Source of the DNA: Balaenoptera acutorostrata
Taxonomy: Eukaryota; Chordata; Mammalia; Artiodactyla; Balaenopteridae
DNA: 64,000 nucleotides
Reading direction: 5' to 3'
Assembly (NCBI RefSeq): GCF_949987535.1
Contig: NC_080074.1
Location: forward strand, 30,403,478-30,467,477
A program made the translations under genes and the position numbers. The notes under the pieces are model-generated. The model ran no database searches and was not told the origin of the DNA. It worked only from the letters and a program-made list of their open reading frames with translations. Of this stretch, positions 11,431-24,219 are shown piece after piece. Each line of letters begins with the position of its first letter. Position 1 is the stretch's first letter.

Positions 11431-14400
11431 ATGGTAATAGGAACATACATATTGACAATTACCTTAAATGTAAATGGACTAAATGCTCCAACCAAAAGAC
11501 ATAGACTGGCTGAATGCATATAAAAACAAGATCCATATATATGCTGACTACAACAGACCCACTTCAGACCTAGGGACACATACAGATTGAAAATGAGGGG
11601 ATGGAAAAAGATATTCCATGCAAATGGAAATCAAAAGAAAGCTGGAGTAGCAATTCTCATATCAGACAAAATAGACTTTAAAACAAAGACTATTACAAGA
11701 GACAAGGACACAACATAATGATCAAGGGATCAATCAAAGAAGAAGATATGACAATTGTAAATATTTATGCACCCAACACAGGAGCACCTTGACACATAAG
11801 GCAAATACTAACAACCATATAAGGGGAAATCGACAGTAACACAATCATAGTAGGGGACTTTAACACCCCACTTTCACCAACGGACAGATCATCCAAAATG
11901 AAAATAAATAAGGAAACACAAGCTTTAAATGATACATTAAACAAGATGGACTTAATTGATAGTTATAGGACATTCCATCCAAAAACAACAGAATACACTT
12001 TCTTCTCAAGTGCTCATGGAACATTCTCCAGGATAGATCATATCTTAGGTCACAAATCAAGCCTGGGTAAATTTAAGAAAATTGAAATCGTATCAAGTAT
12101 CCTTTCCGACCACAACACTATGAGACTAGATATCAATTACAGGAAAAAGTGTATAAGAAACACAAACACATGGAGGCTAAACAACACACTACTTAATAAC
12201 CAAGAGATAACTGAAGAAATCAAAGAGGAAATAAAAAAAATACCTAGAAACAAATGACAATGGAGACACGATGACCCAAAACCTATGGGATGCAGCAAAA
12301 GCAGTTCTAAGAGGGAAGTTTATAGCAATACAATCCTACCTTAAGAAACAAGAAACATCTCAAATAAACAACCTAACCGTACACATAAAGCAATTAGACA
12401 AAGAAGAACAAAAAAGTCCCAAAGTTAGCAGAAGGAAAGAAATCATAAAGATCAGATCAGAAATAAATGAAAAAGAAATGAAGGAGACAACAGCAAAGAT
12501 CAATAAAACTAAAAGCTGGGTCTTCCAGAAGATAAACAAAATTGATAAACTATTAGCCAGACTAATCAAGAAAAAAAGGGAGAAGACTCCAATCAACAGA
12601 ATTAGAAATGAAAAAGGAGAAGTAACAACTGACACTGCAGAAATACAAAGGATCATGAGAGATTACTACAAGCAACTCTATGCCAATAAAATGGACAACC
12701 TGGAAGAAATGGACAAATTCTTAGAAAAGCACAACCTTCTGAGACTGAACCAGGAAGAAATAGAAAATATGAACAGACCAATCACAAGCACTGAAATTGA
12801 AACTGTGATTAAAAATCTTCCAACAAACAAAAGCCCAGGACCAGATGGCTTCACAGGCGAATTCTACGCAACATTTAGAGAATAGCTAACACCTATCCTT
12901 CTCAAACTCTTCCAAAATATAGCAGAGGGAGGAACACTCCCAAACTCATTCTATGAGGCCACCATCACCCTGATACCAAAACCAGAGAAAGATGTCACAA
13001 AGAAAGAAAACTACAGGCCAATATCACTGATGAACATACATGCAAAAATCCTCAACAAAATACTAGCAAACAGAATCCAACAGCATATTAAAAGGATCGT
13101 ACACTATGATCAAGTGGGGTTTATCCCAGGAATGGAAGGATTCTTCAATATACACAAAACAATCAACGTGATACACCATATTAACAAATTGAAGGAGAAA
13201 AACCATATGATCATCTCAATAGATGCAGAGAAAGCTTTCGACAAAATTCAAGACCCATTTATGATAAAAACCCTCCAGAAAGTAGGCATAGAGGGAACTT
13301 TCCTCAACATAATAAAGACCATATATGACAAACCCACAGCCAACATCGTCCTCAATAGTGAAAAACTGAAAGCATTTCCACTAAGATCAGGAACAAGACA
13401 AGGTTGCCCACGCTCACCACTATTATTCAACATAGTTTTGGAAGTTTTAGCCACAGCAATCAGAGAAGAAAAAGAAATAAAAGGAATCCAAATTGGAAAA
13501 GAAGAAGTAAAGCTGTCACTGTTTGCAGATGACATGATACTATACACAGAGACTCCTACAGATGCTACCAGAAAACTCCTAGAGCTAATCAATGAATTTG
13601 GTAAACTAGCAGGATACAAAATTAATGCACAGAAATGTCTTGCATTCCTATTCACTAGTGATGAAAAATCTCAAAGTGAAATTACGAAAACACTCCCATG
13701 TACCATTGCAACAAAAAGAATAAAATATCTAGGAAGAAACCTACTTAAGGAGACAAAAGACATATATGCAGAAAATTATAAGACACTGATGAAAGAAATT
13801 AAAGATGATACAAATCGATGGCGAGATATACCATGTTCTTGGATTGGAATAATCAACAATGTGAAAATGAGTCTACTACTCAAAGCAATCTACAGATTCA
13901 ATGCAATCCGTATCAAACTACCACTGGCATTTTTCACAGAACTAGAACAAAAAATTTCACACTTTGTATGGAAACAAAAAAGACCCCGAATAGCCAAAGC
14001 AAACTTGAAAAAGAGAAACGGAGCTGGAGGAATCAGGCGCCCAGACTTCAGACTATACTACAAAGCTACAGTAATCAAGACAGTATGGTATTGGCACAGA
14101 AACAGAAATATAGATCCATGGAAGAGGATAGAAAGCCCAGAGATAAACCCACGCACATATGGTCACCTTATCTTTGATAAAGGAGGCAAGAATATACAAT
14201 GGAGAAAAGACAGCCTCTTCAATAAGTGGTGCTGGGAAAACTGGACAGGTACATGTAAAAGAATGAAATTAGAACACTCCCTAACACCATACACCAAAAT
14301 AAACTCAAAATGGATTAAAGACCTAAATGTAAGGCCAGACACCATCAGACTCTTAGAGGAAATCATAGGCAGAACACTATGACATAAATCACAGCAAGAT

Positions 14401-15263
14401 CCTTTTTGACCCACCTCCTAGAGAAATGGAAATAAAAACAAAAATAAACAAATGTGACCTAATGAAACTTAAAAGCTTTTGCACAGCAAAGGAAACCATA
14501 AACAAGATGAAAAGACAACCCTCAGAATGGGAGAAAATACCTGCAAATGAAGCAACTGAGAAAGGATTAATCTCCAAAATTTACAAGCAGCTCATGCAAT
14601 AAATAAATAAACTACCCAATCCAAAAATGGGCAGAAGACCTAAATAGACATTTCTCCAAAGAAGATATACAGATTGCCAACAGACAAATGAAAGAATGCT
14701 CAACATCATTAATCATTAGAGAAATGCAAATCAAAACTACAATGAGATATCATCTCACATCAGTCAGAATGGCCATCATCAAAAAATCTACAAACAATAA
14801 ATGCTGGAGAGGGTGTGGAGAAAAGGGAACCCTCCTGTGCTGTTGGTGGGAATGTAAATTGATACAGCCACTATGGAGAACAGTATGGACGTTCCTTAAA
14901 AAACTAAAAATAGAACTACCATACGACCCAGCAATCCCACTACTGGGCATATACCCTGAGAAAACCATAGGTCAAAAAGAGTCATGTACCAAAATGTTCA
15001 TTGCAGCTCTATTTACAATAGCCCGGATATGGAAGCAACCTAAGTGTCCATCAACAGATGAATGGATAAAGAATATGTGGCACATATATAGAATGGAACA
15101 TTACTCAGCCATAAAAAGGAATGAAACTGAGTTATTTGTAGTGACGTGGATGGACCTAGAGACTGTCCTACAGAGTGAAGTAAGTCAGAAAGAGAAAAAC
15201 AAATACCGTATGCTAACATATATATGGAATCTAAAAAAAAAAAAAAGGTCATCAAGAACCTAG
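11431..15263 (+). pseudogene. L1A ORF2 (endonuclease/reverse transcriptase), broken
   Basis: ORF2 encodes the L1 endonuclease and reverse transcriptase. A likely ATG is at 11431, but the frame stops at 11521-11523. Surviving pieces are 11898-12257 (endonuclease part), 12271-12885 and 13030-14382 (same frame; RT), and 14688-15263 (Cys-rich C-terminus starting with a cluster at about 14802). In the RT piece, motif A Asp is at 13222-13224, the GCP block is near 13400, and the catalytic FADD box at 13522-13533 is intact. Damage includes a frameshift in an A-run at about 12230-12260, TAG at 12883-12885 where L1B has GAG, and a frameshift near 14370. Confidence 0.92.
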
Positions 15264-15615
15264 GGGTAAGATGGAAATAAAGATGCAGACCTACTAGAGA
15301 ATGGACTTGAGGATACAGGGAGGGGGAATGGGACAAAGTGAGAGAGTGGCATGGACATACATACACTACAAAACGTAAAATAGATAGGTAGTGGGAAGAA
15401 GTGGCATAGCACAGGGAGATCAGCTCGGTGCTTTGTGAGCACCTAGAGGGGTGGGATAGGGAGGGTGGGAGGGAGGGAGATGCAAGAGGGAAGAGATATG
15501 GGGACATATGCATATGTATAACTGATTCACTTTGTTATAAAGCAGAAACTAACACACCATTGTAAAGCAATTATACTCCAATAAAGATGTTAAAAAAAAA
15601 AAACTTAAAAAAAAC
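15264..15615 (+). other. L1A 3' UTR and A-rich tail
   Basis: The 3' UTR has a G-rich middle ('gggtgggatagggagggtgg') as in other L1 3' UTRs, then 'taactgattcactttgttataaagc' and AATAAA at 15580-15585, followed by an A-rich tail. The same block reappears in L1B (about 28950-29313), in L1C (21767-22090, reverse) and in truncated L1 tails elsewhere in the window. Confidence 0.85.
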
Positions 15616-15626
15616 AGATGCTTCTA

Positions 15627-16999
15627 AACCTTTCATTTTAGCATGTTATATTTCCTTATTTTAATAGCTCGATTTTTATATTTTGCCAACTGAATTGCTT
15701 ACATTTTGTCTTGTTTATTCATCATTCATTATTTATTAAGCACCTACTGTTTGCGGGTGATACTAGTTTAGGAGCTTCAATGTTAAGAATGAAGTAAACT
15801 GACAAAAGCTTCTTTTCTGCTGGAGCTGAGTGATTTTCCAAGGGTAATTTGGATTGTTATATAATCTATTTTTTCCATTTTATAGTAGTTACCTTTAAAA
15901 CTTTGGGTAGCATATGTAAGACTCTCAATTTATTTTCTTTTTAGATAATATGAGCCCCATCACCCCCACGAGAGAGAGTTTTCGTTCAGTTTTTTCGCTG
16001 ATGATTTTAAATAGCAAACTTAGCCTCTATTTCCTGACTTTCACTTCAGGTTACAGCTAAATTCTGCTAAGTCACACTAGAAAATTATTGTCCTGAATCG
16101 TCTTCCCTCTTCCAGTCTTTAATATACTGAGTTTTGGTTTTATTTTTTTTTTTATTTAAAAATCATCTAAGTTAATAATGTTTATTTTCTTTAACCATAT
16201 TTACCTATATTTTGACTTAGTGCCCCATTTAAGTAGACCCAGTGATCGCCATCAGTCCATTAGACCATGGCTATGGTCAATCTGTAGTTTACTGTTTTGT
16301 TTATTCATTTTGTCAGGAAGAGCTCAAGGGTTTTTTAGGGTATGTAGTTTTGAATATTTGAGAATGTATATCCAGTATATTTATATTTGAATAATAACTT
16401 GCCCCCAGATTCATTCATCTCTGAGAAGAGAAACTGCAACTAAAATTTTGGGTGCCCTTCTCCTCTTGCTCCTCCTTCCGCAGAGGATCCTCCTTTGCTG
16501 CTAGAGATTCTTCTGGGTGATTATGATTTTTCCCTTTTTCTCTTCAGCTTTCCTCTAAAATAAGAAAGTCCAAATTATTGAGCACAACTTGTCTTATTTC
16601 AGGTGAGATAACGCTGGTGGTTTTTCTATGTCTTTTCCTTGGGATGCTTATATATCCCCTCCACCAATTCTTTTCTACATTGGGAACATGCTTCATTTCT
16701 TGGGCACCACGTCTATTTATTGTTGAAGTTTTTAATGAATGCACAAGGCAAAAATGGTTGAATGTCTTCTAAAAGTCCTCGCAAGGTGACATTTAACAAA
16801 GTTCAGCTCTTATCCTCAGCATTGCATGTTCGTAAGTCTCACAGACCCACAGAAACTAATGAACAAGCTAAAACTGCAGTTTTTAAAATTATTAATATAT
16901 AAAACATATAACTTTGACTAGGAATAAAATACTCTTATAGAAAGTGACACTCACAGTTTTTCATTGGGATAGTATTTACATTGGAAGACAATTATAATC
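15627..16999. other. Unassigned sequence with an L2 scrap
   Basis: At about 15715-15800 'tcattatttattaagcacctactg' resembles the reverse complement of the L2 3' end. The rest is unassigned. The open frames (66-70 codons at 16178-16390 and 16544-16772) show no domain and overlap one another on opposite strands. Confidence 0.5.
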
Positions 17000-17350
17000 A
17001 GAAATACAATTACTGGGCTTCCCTGGTGGCGCAGTGGTTGAGAGTCTGCCTGCCAATGCAGGGGACACGGGTTCGAGCCCTGGTCTGGGAAGATCCCACA
17101 TACCGCAGAGCAACTGGGCCCGTGAGCCACAATTGCTGAGCCTGCGCATCTGGAGCCTGTGCTCCGCAAAAAGAGAGGCCATGATAATGAGAGGCCCGTG
17201 CACCGCGATGAAGAGTGGCCCCCACTTGCCGCAACTAGAGAAAGCCCTCGCACAGAAATGAAGACCAACACAGACATAAATAAATAAATAATAAATAAAT
17301 TTTAAAAAAAAAGAAAAAAAGAAAAAAAAAAAAAAGAAATACAATTACTG
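17000..17350 (+). mobile_element. CHR-type tRNA-derived SINE with 16-bp TSD
   Basis: The body (17016-17334) starts 'ggcttccctggtggcgc', carries a pol III A-box-like region and a B-box-like 'ggttcgagccc' (17070-17080), and ends in AAAT units and a long A-rich tail. The flanks 'agaaatacaattactg' at 17000-17015 and 17335-17350 are identical. Open frames on both strands (up to 122 codons) are part of the SINE and not genes. The element depends on L1 machinery. Confidence 0.95.
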
Positions 17351-18055
17351 AGTCTCCTGTCAAACCAAAGAAATAAGTTAGATGATCTTAGAAAATGTTC
17401 TTCATCTTAATGGTTTGAGATAATCTTCCCCACTTGAGGAACAGGCCTGTCAACTAAACCATTAATGTTCAGTGTTTATGAGGGACCAAAACATTTAGCT
17501 CATCATATTTTTAAGATATTTTAACTCTTTAAATAGAGTATAGCTTTTCTTAAGTGTAGGTTCTATCCTTTTATGGTAACTATGTATTCGAACTTTGGTG
17601 ATGTTTTCATAATTGGAGAATTGAGATTAATTATCTCAATTTTAGAGGTGAGAAAATTAATACTTAGAGAAGTGAAGTCATCTGATGGAGGTCATATAGC
17701 TAGATGGCATAACTAAACCTAGTCTGTCTGATAACAAATCCTATGCTTTTTGTTTTCCTGCTCTATCACCTGGGCAGAAAAAGCCGATTTGTTTCCAAGA
17801 TCTTCATATCACTTCCTGTGATGTTTACCTTATCTCTTTTATTCTATGGGGGCCTATAAAACTAACGATGCAATTCACAAGATCTTTGAAAACATTTTAT
17901 TTGTATATTCATTCAATCAATACTTTTTTTTTTTAAGGAAGCACCAGAGCAGACATTGTCAATGACCCACCTATATCCCCTTGAAACTCACTTGCTAAAA
18001 GCTGCTACTGGGTATTTCTGTCCTCTCTACCAGAACGGTTTTTTTGTTTGTTTGC
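17351..18055. other. Unassigned sequence containing a MIR
   Basis: A minus-strand MIR lies at about 17625-17770: 'caattttagaggtgagaaaatt', 'ttagagaagtgaagtca', 'ggtcatatagctagatgg'. These are decayed forms of 'cattttacagatgaggaaactgaggc' and 'ggtcacacagctagtaagtgg'. Nothing else is recognised here. Confidence 0.6.
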
Positions 18056-18356
18056 TTTTTTTTTTTTAATTAATTAATTAATTAATTTACTTTTGGCTGT
18101 GTTGGGCCTTCGTTTCTGTGCGAGGGCTTTCTCTAGTTGTGGCAAGCGGGGGCCACTCTTCATCGCGGTGCGCGGGCCTCTCACTATCGTGGCCTCTCTT
18201 GTTGTGGAGCACAGGCTCCAGATGCGCAGGCTCAGTAGTTGTGGCTCATGGGTCTAGTTGCCCCGTGGCATATGGGATCTTCCCAGACCAGGGCTCAAAC
18301 CCGTGTCCCCTGCATTAGCAGGCAGATTCTCAACCACTGCGCCACCAGGGAAGCCC
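18056..18356 (-). mobile_element. CHR-type SINE, minus strand
   Basis: Reverse complement of the same SINE: a T-rich tail with a TTAA run at the left, 'tgtgttgggccttcgtttctg', and at the right 'gccaccagggaagcc', the reversed head. Candidate target copies are T/G-rich ('tgtttgctttttt' on the left, 'tgtttgttttttat' on the right), so the exact boundary is uncertain. Open frames here are SINE by-products. Confidence 0.93.
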
Positions 18357-19429
18357 CCTGTTTGTTTTTTATTTTATTTTTATTTTGGTTTTGCCTCAGA
18401 AGCATATCAGCCTGCACACAGGGCAAACTAGATATAAGACACAGTTAACTTTCCTGGAAGCAGCCCTCAATAAATGACAGTCAGAGTTGATGACTAAATA
18501 CCCCCAAGTGCTTCATTGTTTGGATGGAATAACTCTGAGGCATGTTCTGCACTATGTCTCATGTTACACCATGGTACTGAATTCCCATACTTCAGATTGA
18601 CAACTGCCTGATGTCATGCTCTTCTTGATTTTCTTCTGTTCCCTATCTCAATTCTTAACTTTTCTATCAGTTTTTCTGGATCACTTCTCAAACTATGGGC
18701 ATTCAAATCCTTGCCTCAAGATCTGTTTCTTGGAGAACCTAAACTAAGACAAAAGAATACTATCTGCCCATTACTATTGAAAGATTTGGGGATATAGTAG
18801 CAGAAAAAAAAAAATGAATTACCTGACCTTGTAAGTGTCAGAAAAATTATTTGCAACTTGGAAGTAGGCAAAATTGATTACTAAGTGTCCTTTCAGTGCA
18901 GTCCTGGGCTTGACCTACCATCAAAATAGATTATTTTACAACTCTGTTGGAGCAGAGGTTAATTTGTAAATTTTGTCCAGTAGAGATCAAATAATTTCTG
19001 TCCAATGAAATAGATAGTGCTAAAGGTTACATTTTATTTCTTTGTAAGACATTAATCAGTTCTGTACATAACCCAGCAATCCTTTCCTGACATTTCTTTA
19101 TTAAAGTACCTAGTGTCACCCAAGCTTTTGAACAGATTTTAACATTATATTGGTTGCATTATTTTTAAAGAAATAGGATAACATTTTGGACATGTTTTCT
19201 TTTAATATTTGTCTGAGAGTCATATTGTACAAACTTTGGAGCACTATACTTTAACATAATGGAGATAAAAAATAAATGACAGTAACTGTATACACACATA
19301 CACACACATAAAATAAGTCATGTCTTGATGAGTTCTATAAAGAAGGATAAAGCTGGGTAGAGGTTAGAGATTGATGGTTTGGGGAAAAGTGCTATTTTAT
19401 AAAAAGTGGTTGAGGAGGCCTCTGAGTGG
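18357..19429. other. Unassigned sequence
   Basis: No gene is seen. About 18500-18770 has features of an old interspersed repeat ('tcttggagaacctaaactaagac' at its end), but I cannot name it. A short (CA)n-like tract lies at about 19291-19311. Confidence 0.4.
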
Positions 19430-19920
19430 AGACCAGGAGGAAGAGAGATAGTGGGTCACATGGATATCTAAAGCACAAGTATTCCAGGCAGGCAGACACA
19501 CAAACAAACAAAAAAACAGCAAATGTGAAAACTCTGAAATAAGACTGTGCTTGACAAATTCAGGTAACAGTAAGATTACCAAGGTAGAAATTGAGTGAGT
19601 TATGATGGGGGAGAGGGAAAGGAATGTTAAGTGCTGAGGACAAAGAAGTAATGTGGACCAGATCACATATGACCTTCTACATTAGTTCAAAGACGTTGGC
19701 TTATAATCTGAGATAGAAGGAAACATCAGAGAATTCTGAGCAAGAGTAATGTGATCTGCTCTGTTTCTAAAGGATCATATGAGCCACACAACTGAGATTA
19801 GGGGCTAGGGCAGATGCAGAGATACCAGTTAGAATTCTTTTTTTTCAATTTTGGCAAGAGGTTTTGGTGGCCTGGACCTGGGTGATGGTGGTAGTGAGAT
19901 AAATTTTAAGGTAGAACCAA
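19430..19920. repeat. Old interspersed repeat, probably L2-related
   Basis: The stretch 'gtattccaggcaggcagac', 'gaccagatcacatatgacctt', 'gagcaagagtaatgtgatctg', 'gataccagttagaattc', 'ggcctggacctgggtgatgg' follows a widespread mammalian repeat pattern that I associate with L2. A second copy of related sequence occurs near 61.54-62.25 kb. The family name and orientation are uncertain. Confidence 0.45.
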
Positions 19921-20540
19921 CATAATTCTCTCTGATAATTAAATGTAATTTATGAGAATGAATATCAGTCTTTATTTACTAATTCTTCACTTTTTCAAAT
20001 ATTTAGTGCAAGGTATTGGGTTAAGCATATAATAAAATAGCCTCTAACATTCACATGGACTTTTGCTGCAGGTCTAACAAATTTGAGATTAATATGGTCA
20101 TGTCACTTCAGAGACGTTTTAATACTTAAAACTGCCACTTTCACAAATGGTGATAAGTGCATCAGCAAAAAATCTCATCATAGTAATTTAAACATAGGTT
20201 ATTCTGACATAGTCAAATTGAGCCACATTCTAGTTCTCAGGGAAGGTATTCATATGAAGCAGAGTCAGGTTTATTTTCCATTAATGGAGCAAAAATGAAA
20301 CTCAGAGTATGGATCTATTTATATTAACTTTAGAACTGTGAAAGTTGGGTTTAAAATTTTAGCAATTTGTTTTTAAAAATGATACTGGTTTCAAAAACTG
20401 ACAGCCCATCACTTAAAATACTCTGAATTACTAACTTCTGTGGTACTTCCGTTTGGTATTGTTCATGATAGAATTGTTCCTAAACCAAATAAGTATCATG
20501 CATATCATGCTAGAATTGCTTGTAAATTTTTCTTACTGAT
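19921..20540. other. Unassigned sequence
   Basis: Nothing is recognised. A 71-codon open frame (20083-20298, plus) has no domain or compositional sign of coding. Confidence 0.4.
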
Positions 20541-20861
20541 TCTTTTATCTTTTATCTTTTTTTTTTAATTTTTATTTATTTTTGTTTGTGTTGGGTCTTC
20601 GTTTCTGTGCGAGGGCTTTCTCCAGTTGTGGCACGCGGGGGCCACTCTTCATCGCGGTGCGCAGGTCTCTCCCTATTGCGGCCTCTCTTGTTGCGGAGCA
20701 CAGGCTCCAGATGCGCAGGCTCAGTAATTGTGGCTCACAGGCCCAGTTGCTCCACGGCATGTGGGGTCTTCCCAGACCAGGGCTCGAACCCGTGTCCCCT
20801 GCATTGGCAGGCAGATTCTCAACCACTGCGCCACCAGGGAAGCCCCCTCTTTTATCTTTTA
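20541..20861 (-). mobile_element. CHR-type SINE, minus strand, with 14-bp TSD
   Basis: The body (20555-20847) is the reversed SINE: T-rich tail, 'gtgttgggtcttcgtttctg', a reversed B-box in 'gggctcgaacccgtg', ending 'ccaccagggaagcc'. The repeats 'tcttttatctttta' at 20541-20554 and 20848-20861 are identical. The 105-120 codon open frames on both strands belong to the SINE. Confidence 0.95.
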
Positions 20862-21766
20862 ATAAACAAATATTTGTTTTTATCTTCAATAGTCTACAAA
20901 TTGATCTCTAATGCAACATGTGCAAACCAGAAATGGTGTGAAAAATAATCCATTGAATGCAGGGGAAAAATTAGATATTCATCTAATATTTACTTTATCT
21001 TTTCTTTTTTAGTGTAAAATTTGAGTATCTATTAGTACAGTAGTAAATGGAAATGATTCTTAAATAGTAGATATACATAGGAGTATATTTATAATTTATT
21101 CCTAGGGAGATACAGTAAAATATTTATGACATACATTTATTTATTATACTTATTTTTATGATATGTGTCCCTCTACTACAATGTAATCTCTATGAAGTTT
21201 GTGATTTCTTTTATTGTTGTCATTCACTGAGGTATCCCAAGCACAAAAAACTTTGCTTAGTACATAATAGGCACACAGTAAAGTACGTGATTAATTAAAA
21301 AGGTGGACTAACATTTATAATCATGTCTTATTATATTTACTGAAATGAAGAAATCTGAGGAAGAAAATTCCCTGCCATGGAAATTGGATACATATGTACA
21401 TTGTAAAGGACACAAAGAACAACAAAAGAGAAAGATATCAGATACTGGTTTCTGGATATCAGATACTCCAAGGTTTTACATTGGTATAGCTATATCTACT
21501 AAGAAAGACTCTAATAGAAGGCAGTGCCCAACGATGGACTAGATAGTAGAGAGAAATAAAAATAATTTGGGGTAGTTGAAGATGATGTTAACAATAGGAT
21601 CACTATCATTTATTGTTTACTTTGGGCCAATCAATGAAAAGAAGTATTTTTATGGATATTGTAATTTTATCTCTAGAAACTACAAGAATTACTGATATAT
21701 AATAGATGCTTAGTTAAGTGTTTATAAGAAATGAATTTTGTCTTTCAATGATCTTATGAAGAGAGA
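20862..21766. other. Unassigned sequence with an L2 fragment and possible MIR half
   Basis: An L2 3' end in forward orientation is visible at about 21160-21300 ('aatgtaatctctatgaagtt', 'ggtatcccaagcacaaaa', 'tacataataggcacacagtaa'). At 21595-21766 'atcatttattgtttactttggg' and 'gatcttatgaag' may be the first half of a minus-strand MIR whose second half lies beyond L1C. The 65-codon frame at 21345-21542 has no recognisable domain; a 'gatatcagatact' direct repeat occurs in it. Confidence 0.45.
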
Positions 21767-22279
21767 AATTTTTTTAAACATCTTTATTGGAGTATAATTG
21801 CTTTACAATGGTGTGTTAGTTTCTGATTTGTAACAAAGTGACTCAGCTATACATATACATACATCCCCATATCTCCTCCCTCTTGCGTCTCCCTCCCACC
21901 CTCCCTATCCCACCCCTCTAGGTGGTCACAAAGCACTGAGCTGATCTCCCTGTGCTATACGTCTGCTTCCCACTAGCTATCTATTTTATATTTGGTAGTG
22001 TATATATGTCCAAGCCACTCTCTCATTTCGTCCCAGCTTACCCTTCCCCCTTCCCGTGTCCTCAAGTCCACTCTCTACGTTTGCATCTTTATTCCTGTGC
22101 TGCCCCTAGGTTCTTCAGAACCCATGTGTTTGTTGGCAAACTGTATATCTTCTTTGGAGAAATGTCTACTTAGGTCTTATGCCCATTTTTGGATTGAGTT
22201 GTTTGTTTTTATGATATTGAGCTGCATGAGCTGCTTGTAAATTTTGGATATTAATCCTCTATCAGTTGCGATAAAAAAA

Positions 22280-24219
22280 GACCTTCAAGAGGAAGGAGGA
22301 GTAAGACGTTGACATCACCTTCCTCCTCACAAATACATCAGAAATACATCTACCTGTGGAACAACTCCTACAGAACACCTACTGAACGCTGGCAGAAGAC
22401 CTCGGACTTCCCAAAAGGCAAGAAACTGCCAACGTACCTGGTTAGGGGAAAAGAAAAAAGGAAAAACAGAGACAAAAGAATAGGGATGGGACCTGCACTT
22501 CTGGGAAGAAGCTGTGAAGGAGGAAAAGTTTCCACACGCTAAGAAGCTCCTTCACTGGCAGACATGGTCGGGGGGGGGGGGTGGTTGGAAGCTTTGGAGC
22601 CATGGAGGAGACCACAGCAACTGGGGTGCAGAGGGCAAAGTGGAGAGATTCCTGCACAGAGGATCGGTGCCGACTAGCACTCACCAGCCTGAGAGGCTTG
22701 TCTGCTTGTCCACCAGGATGAGTGGGGGCTGGGAGCTGAGGCTCCATTTTCAGAGCTCAGATCCCAGGCAGAAGACTGGGGTTGGCTGCGTGAACATAGC
22801 CTGAAGGGGGCTAGTGTGACACAGCTACCTGAGAGGCAGTCCAAGAAAAAGTCTGGACCTGCCTAAGAGGCAAGAGACCATTGTTTTGGGGTGCGCAAGG
22901 AGAGGGGATTCAGAGCACCGCCTAAGCGAGGTACAGACAGGCGCGAGCCGCAGGATTAATGCGGACACCACAGACAGGCATGAAATGCTAAGGCTGCTGC
23001 TACAGACACCAAGAAGCCTGTGTGCAAGCACAGGTCACCATCCACACCTCCCCTCCTGGGAGCCTGTGCAGCCCGCCACTGCCAGGGTCCGGTGATCCAG
23101 GGACAACTTCCCTGGGAGAAAACACGGCATGCCTCAGGCTGGTGCAACGTCACGTCAACCTCTGCTGCCACAGGCTCACCCCGCATTCTTTACCCCTCCC
23201 TCACCCCCAGCCTGAGTGAGCCACAGCCCCGGAATTAGCTGCTCCTTTAACCCCGTCCTGTGTGAGCAAAGAACAGATGCCCTCAGGCGACCTACATGCA
23301 GAGGCGGGGCCAAATCCAAAGCTGAACCCCAGGAGTTGTGCCAACAAAGAAGAGAAAGGGAAATCTCTCCCAGCAGCCTCAGGAGCAGCGGATTAAATCT
23401 CCACAATCAACTTGATGCACCGTGCATCTCTGGAATACCTGAATAGACAACGAATGATCCCAAAATTGAGGCAGTGGACTTTGTGTGATTTTGTCAGTAT
23501 AGCTTAATTTTACCACTTGTCCTAGGGTTCTGTCTGCCTGCTTTTTTTTTGGTTTTTTATGTTTGTTTGTTTGTGTTGGTTGATCTCTTCTTTCATTTAT
23601 TTTATTACTTTTTAATTTGTTTTATTTTTTATATTTAAAATTTCTTTTTATTTTAATAACTTTATTTTATTTCTTCCTTCCTTCCTTCCTTCCGTCCTTT
23701 CTTTCTCACTTTTCTTCTGAGTCATGTGGCTGACAGGGTCTTGGTGCTCCAGCAGGTTGTCAGGTCTGACCCTCTGAGGTGGGAGAGACGAGATCAGGAC
23801 ATTGGTCCACCAAAGACCTCCTGACTCCACATAATATCAAACAGTGAAAGCACTCCCAGAGATCCCCATCTCAACGCTAAGACCCAGCTCCACTCAACGA
23901 CCAGCAAGCTACAGTGCTGCACACCCTATGCCAAACAACTAGCAAGACAGGAACACAACCCCACCCATTAGCAGAGAGGCTGCCTAAAATCATAATAAGG
24001 TCACAGACACCCCAAAACACACCACCACACATGGTCCTGCCCACCAGAAAGTCAAGATCCAGCCTCATACACCAGAACACAGGCACCAGGCCCCTCTACC
24101 AGGAAGCCTACACAACCCACTGAACCAACCTTACACACTAGAGGCACACACCAAAACAATGGAAACTACGAACCTGCAGCCTGTGAAAAGGAGACCCCAA
24201 ACACAGTGAGTTAAACAAA
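22280..24219 (+). promoter_or_regulatory. L1B 5' UTR
   Basis: Same organisation as the L1A 5' UTR, GC-rich first and AT-rich later, with a ten-G run at about 22570 and a (CTTC)n tract near 23675. It lacks part of the TA-rich block present in L1A around 9690-9760. Open frames in it (60-101 codons) parallel those in L1A and are not taken as genes. Confidence 0.7.

Larger units (their letters stand above)
8462..15626 (+). mobile_element. Full-length LINE-1 'L1A' with 11-bp TSD
   Basis: The element body is 8473-15615. It starts in the 5' UTR 'ggaggagcttcaagatggcgg', continues through ORF1 and ORF2, and ends after AATAAA (15580-15585) and an A-rich tail. It is flanked by perfect copies of 'agatgcttcta' at 8462-8472 and 15616-15626, which shows target-primed insertion. 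At about 7.1 kb it is the length expected of a complete L1 with a 2-kb 5' UTR. Both ORFs are damaged, so it should be immobile. It belongs to the same family as L1B and L1C in this window. Confidence 0.95.

Noticed and set aside
13248..13655. 135-codon minus-strand open frame
   Set aside because: It is the antisense of the L1A reverse transcriptase region. The same antisense frame recurs in L1B and L1C, so it follows from L1 codon composition.
15040..15513. 157-codon minus-strand open frame
   Set aside because: Antisense of the L1A ORF2 end and 3' UTR. Its Ser/Leu/Pro-rich translation comes from the reversed G-rich and A-rich sequence.
17016..17334. tRNA-like gene with A- and B-box-like sequences
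   Set aside because: The pol III boxes belong to the tRNA-derived head of a SINE. There is no complete cloverleaf or tRNA gene.
21434..21468. Direct repeat 'gatatcagatact' x2
   Set aside because: A 13-base repeat 22 bases apart, with no wider structure. Short AT-rich repeats like this are expected by chance or slippage.
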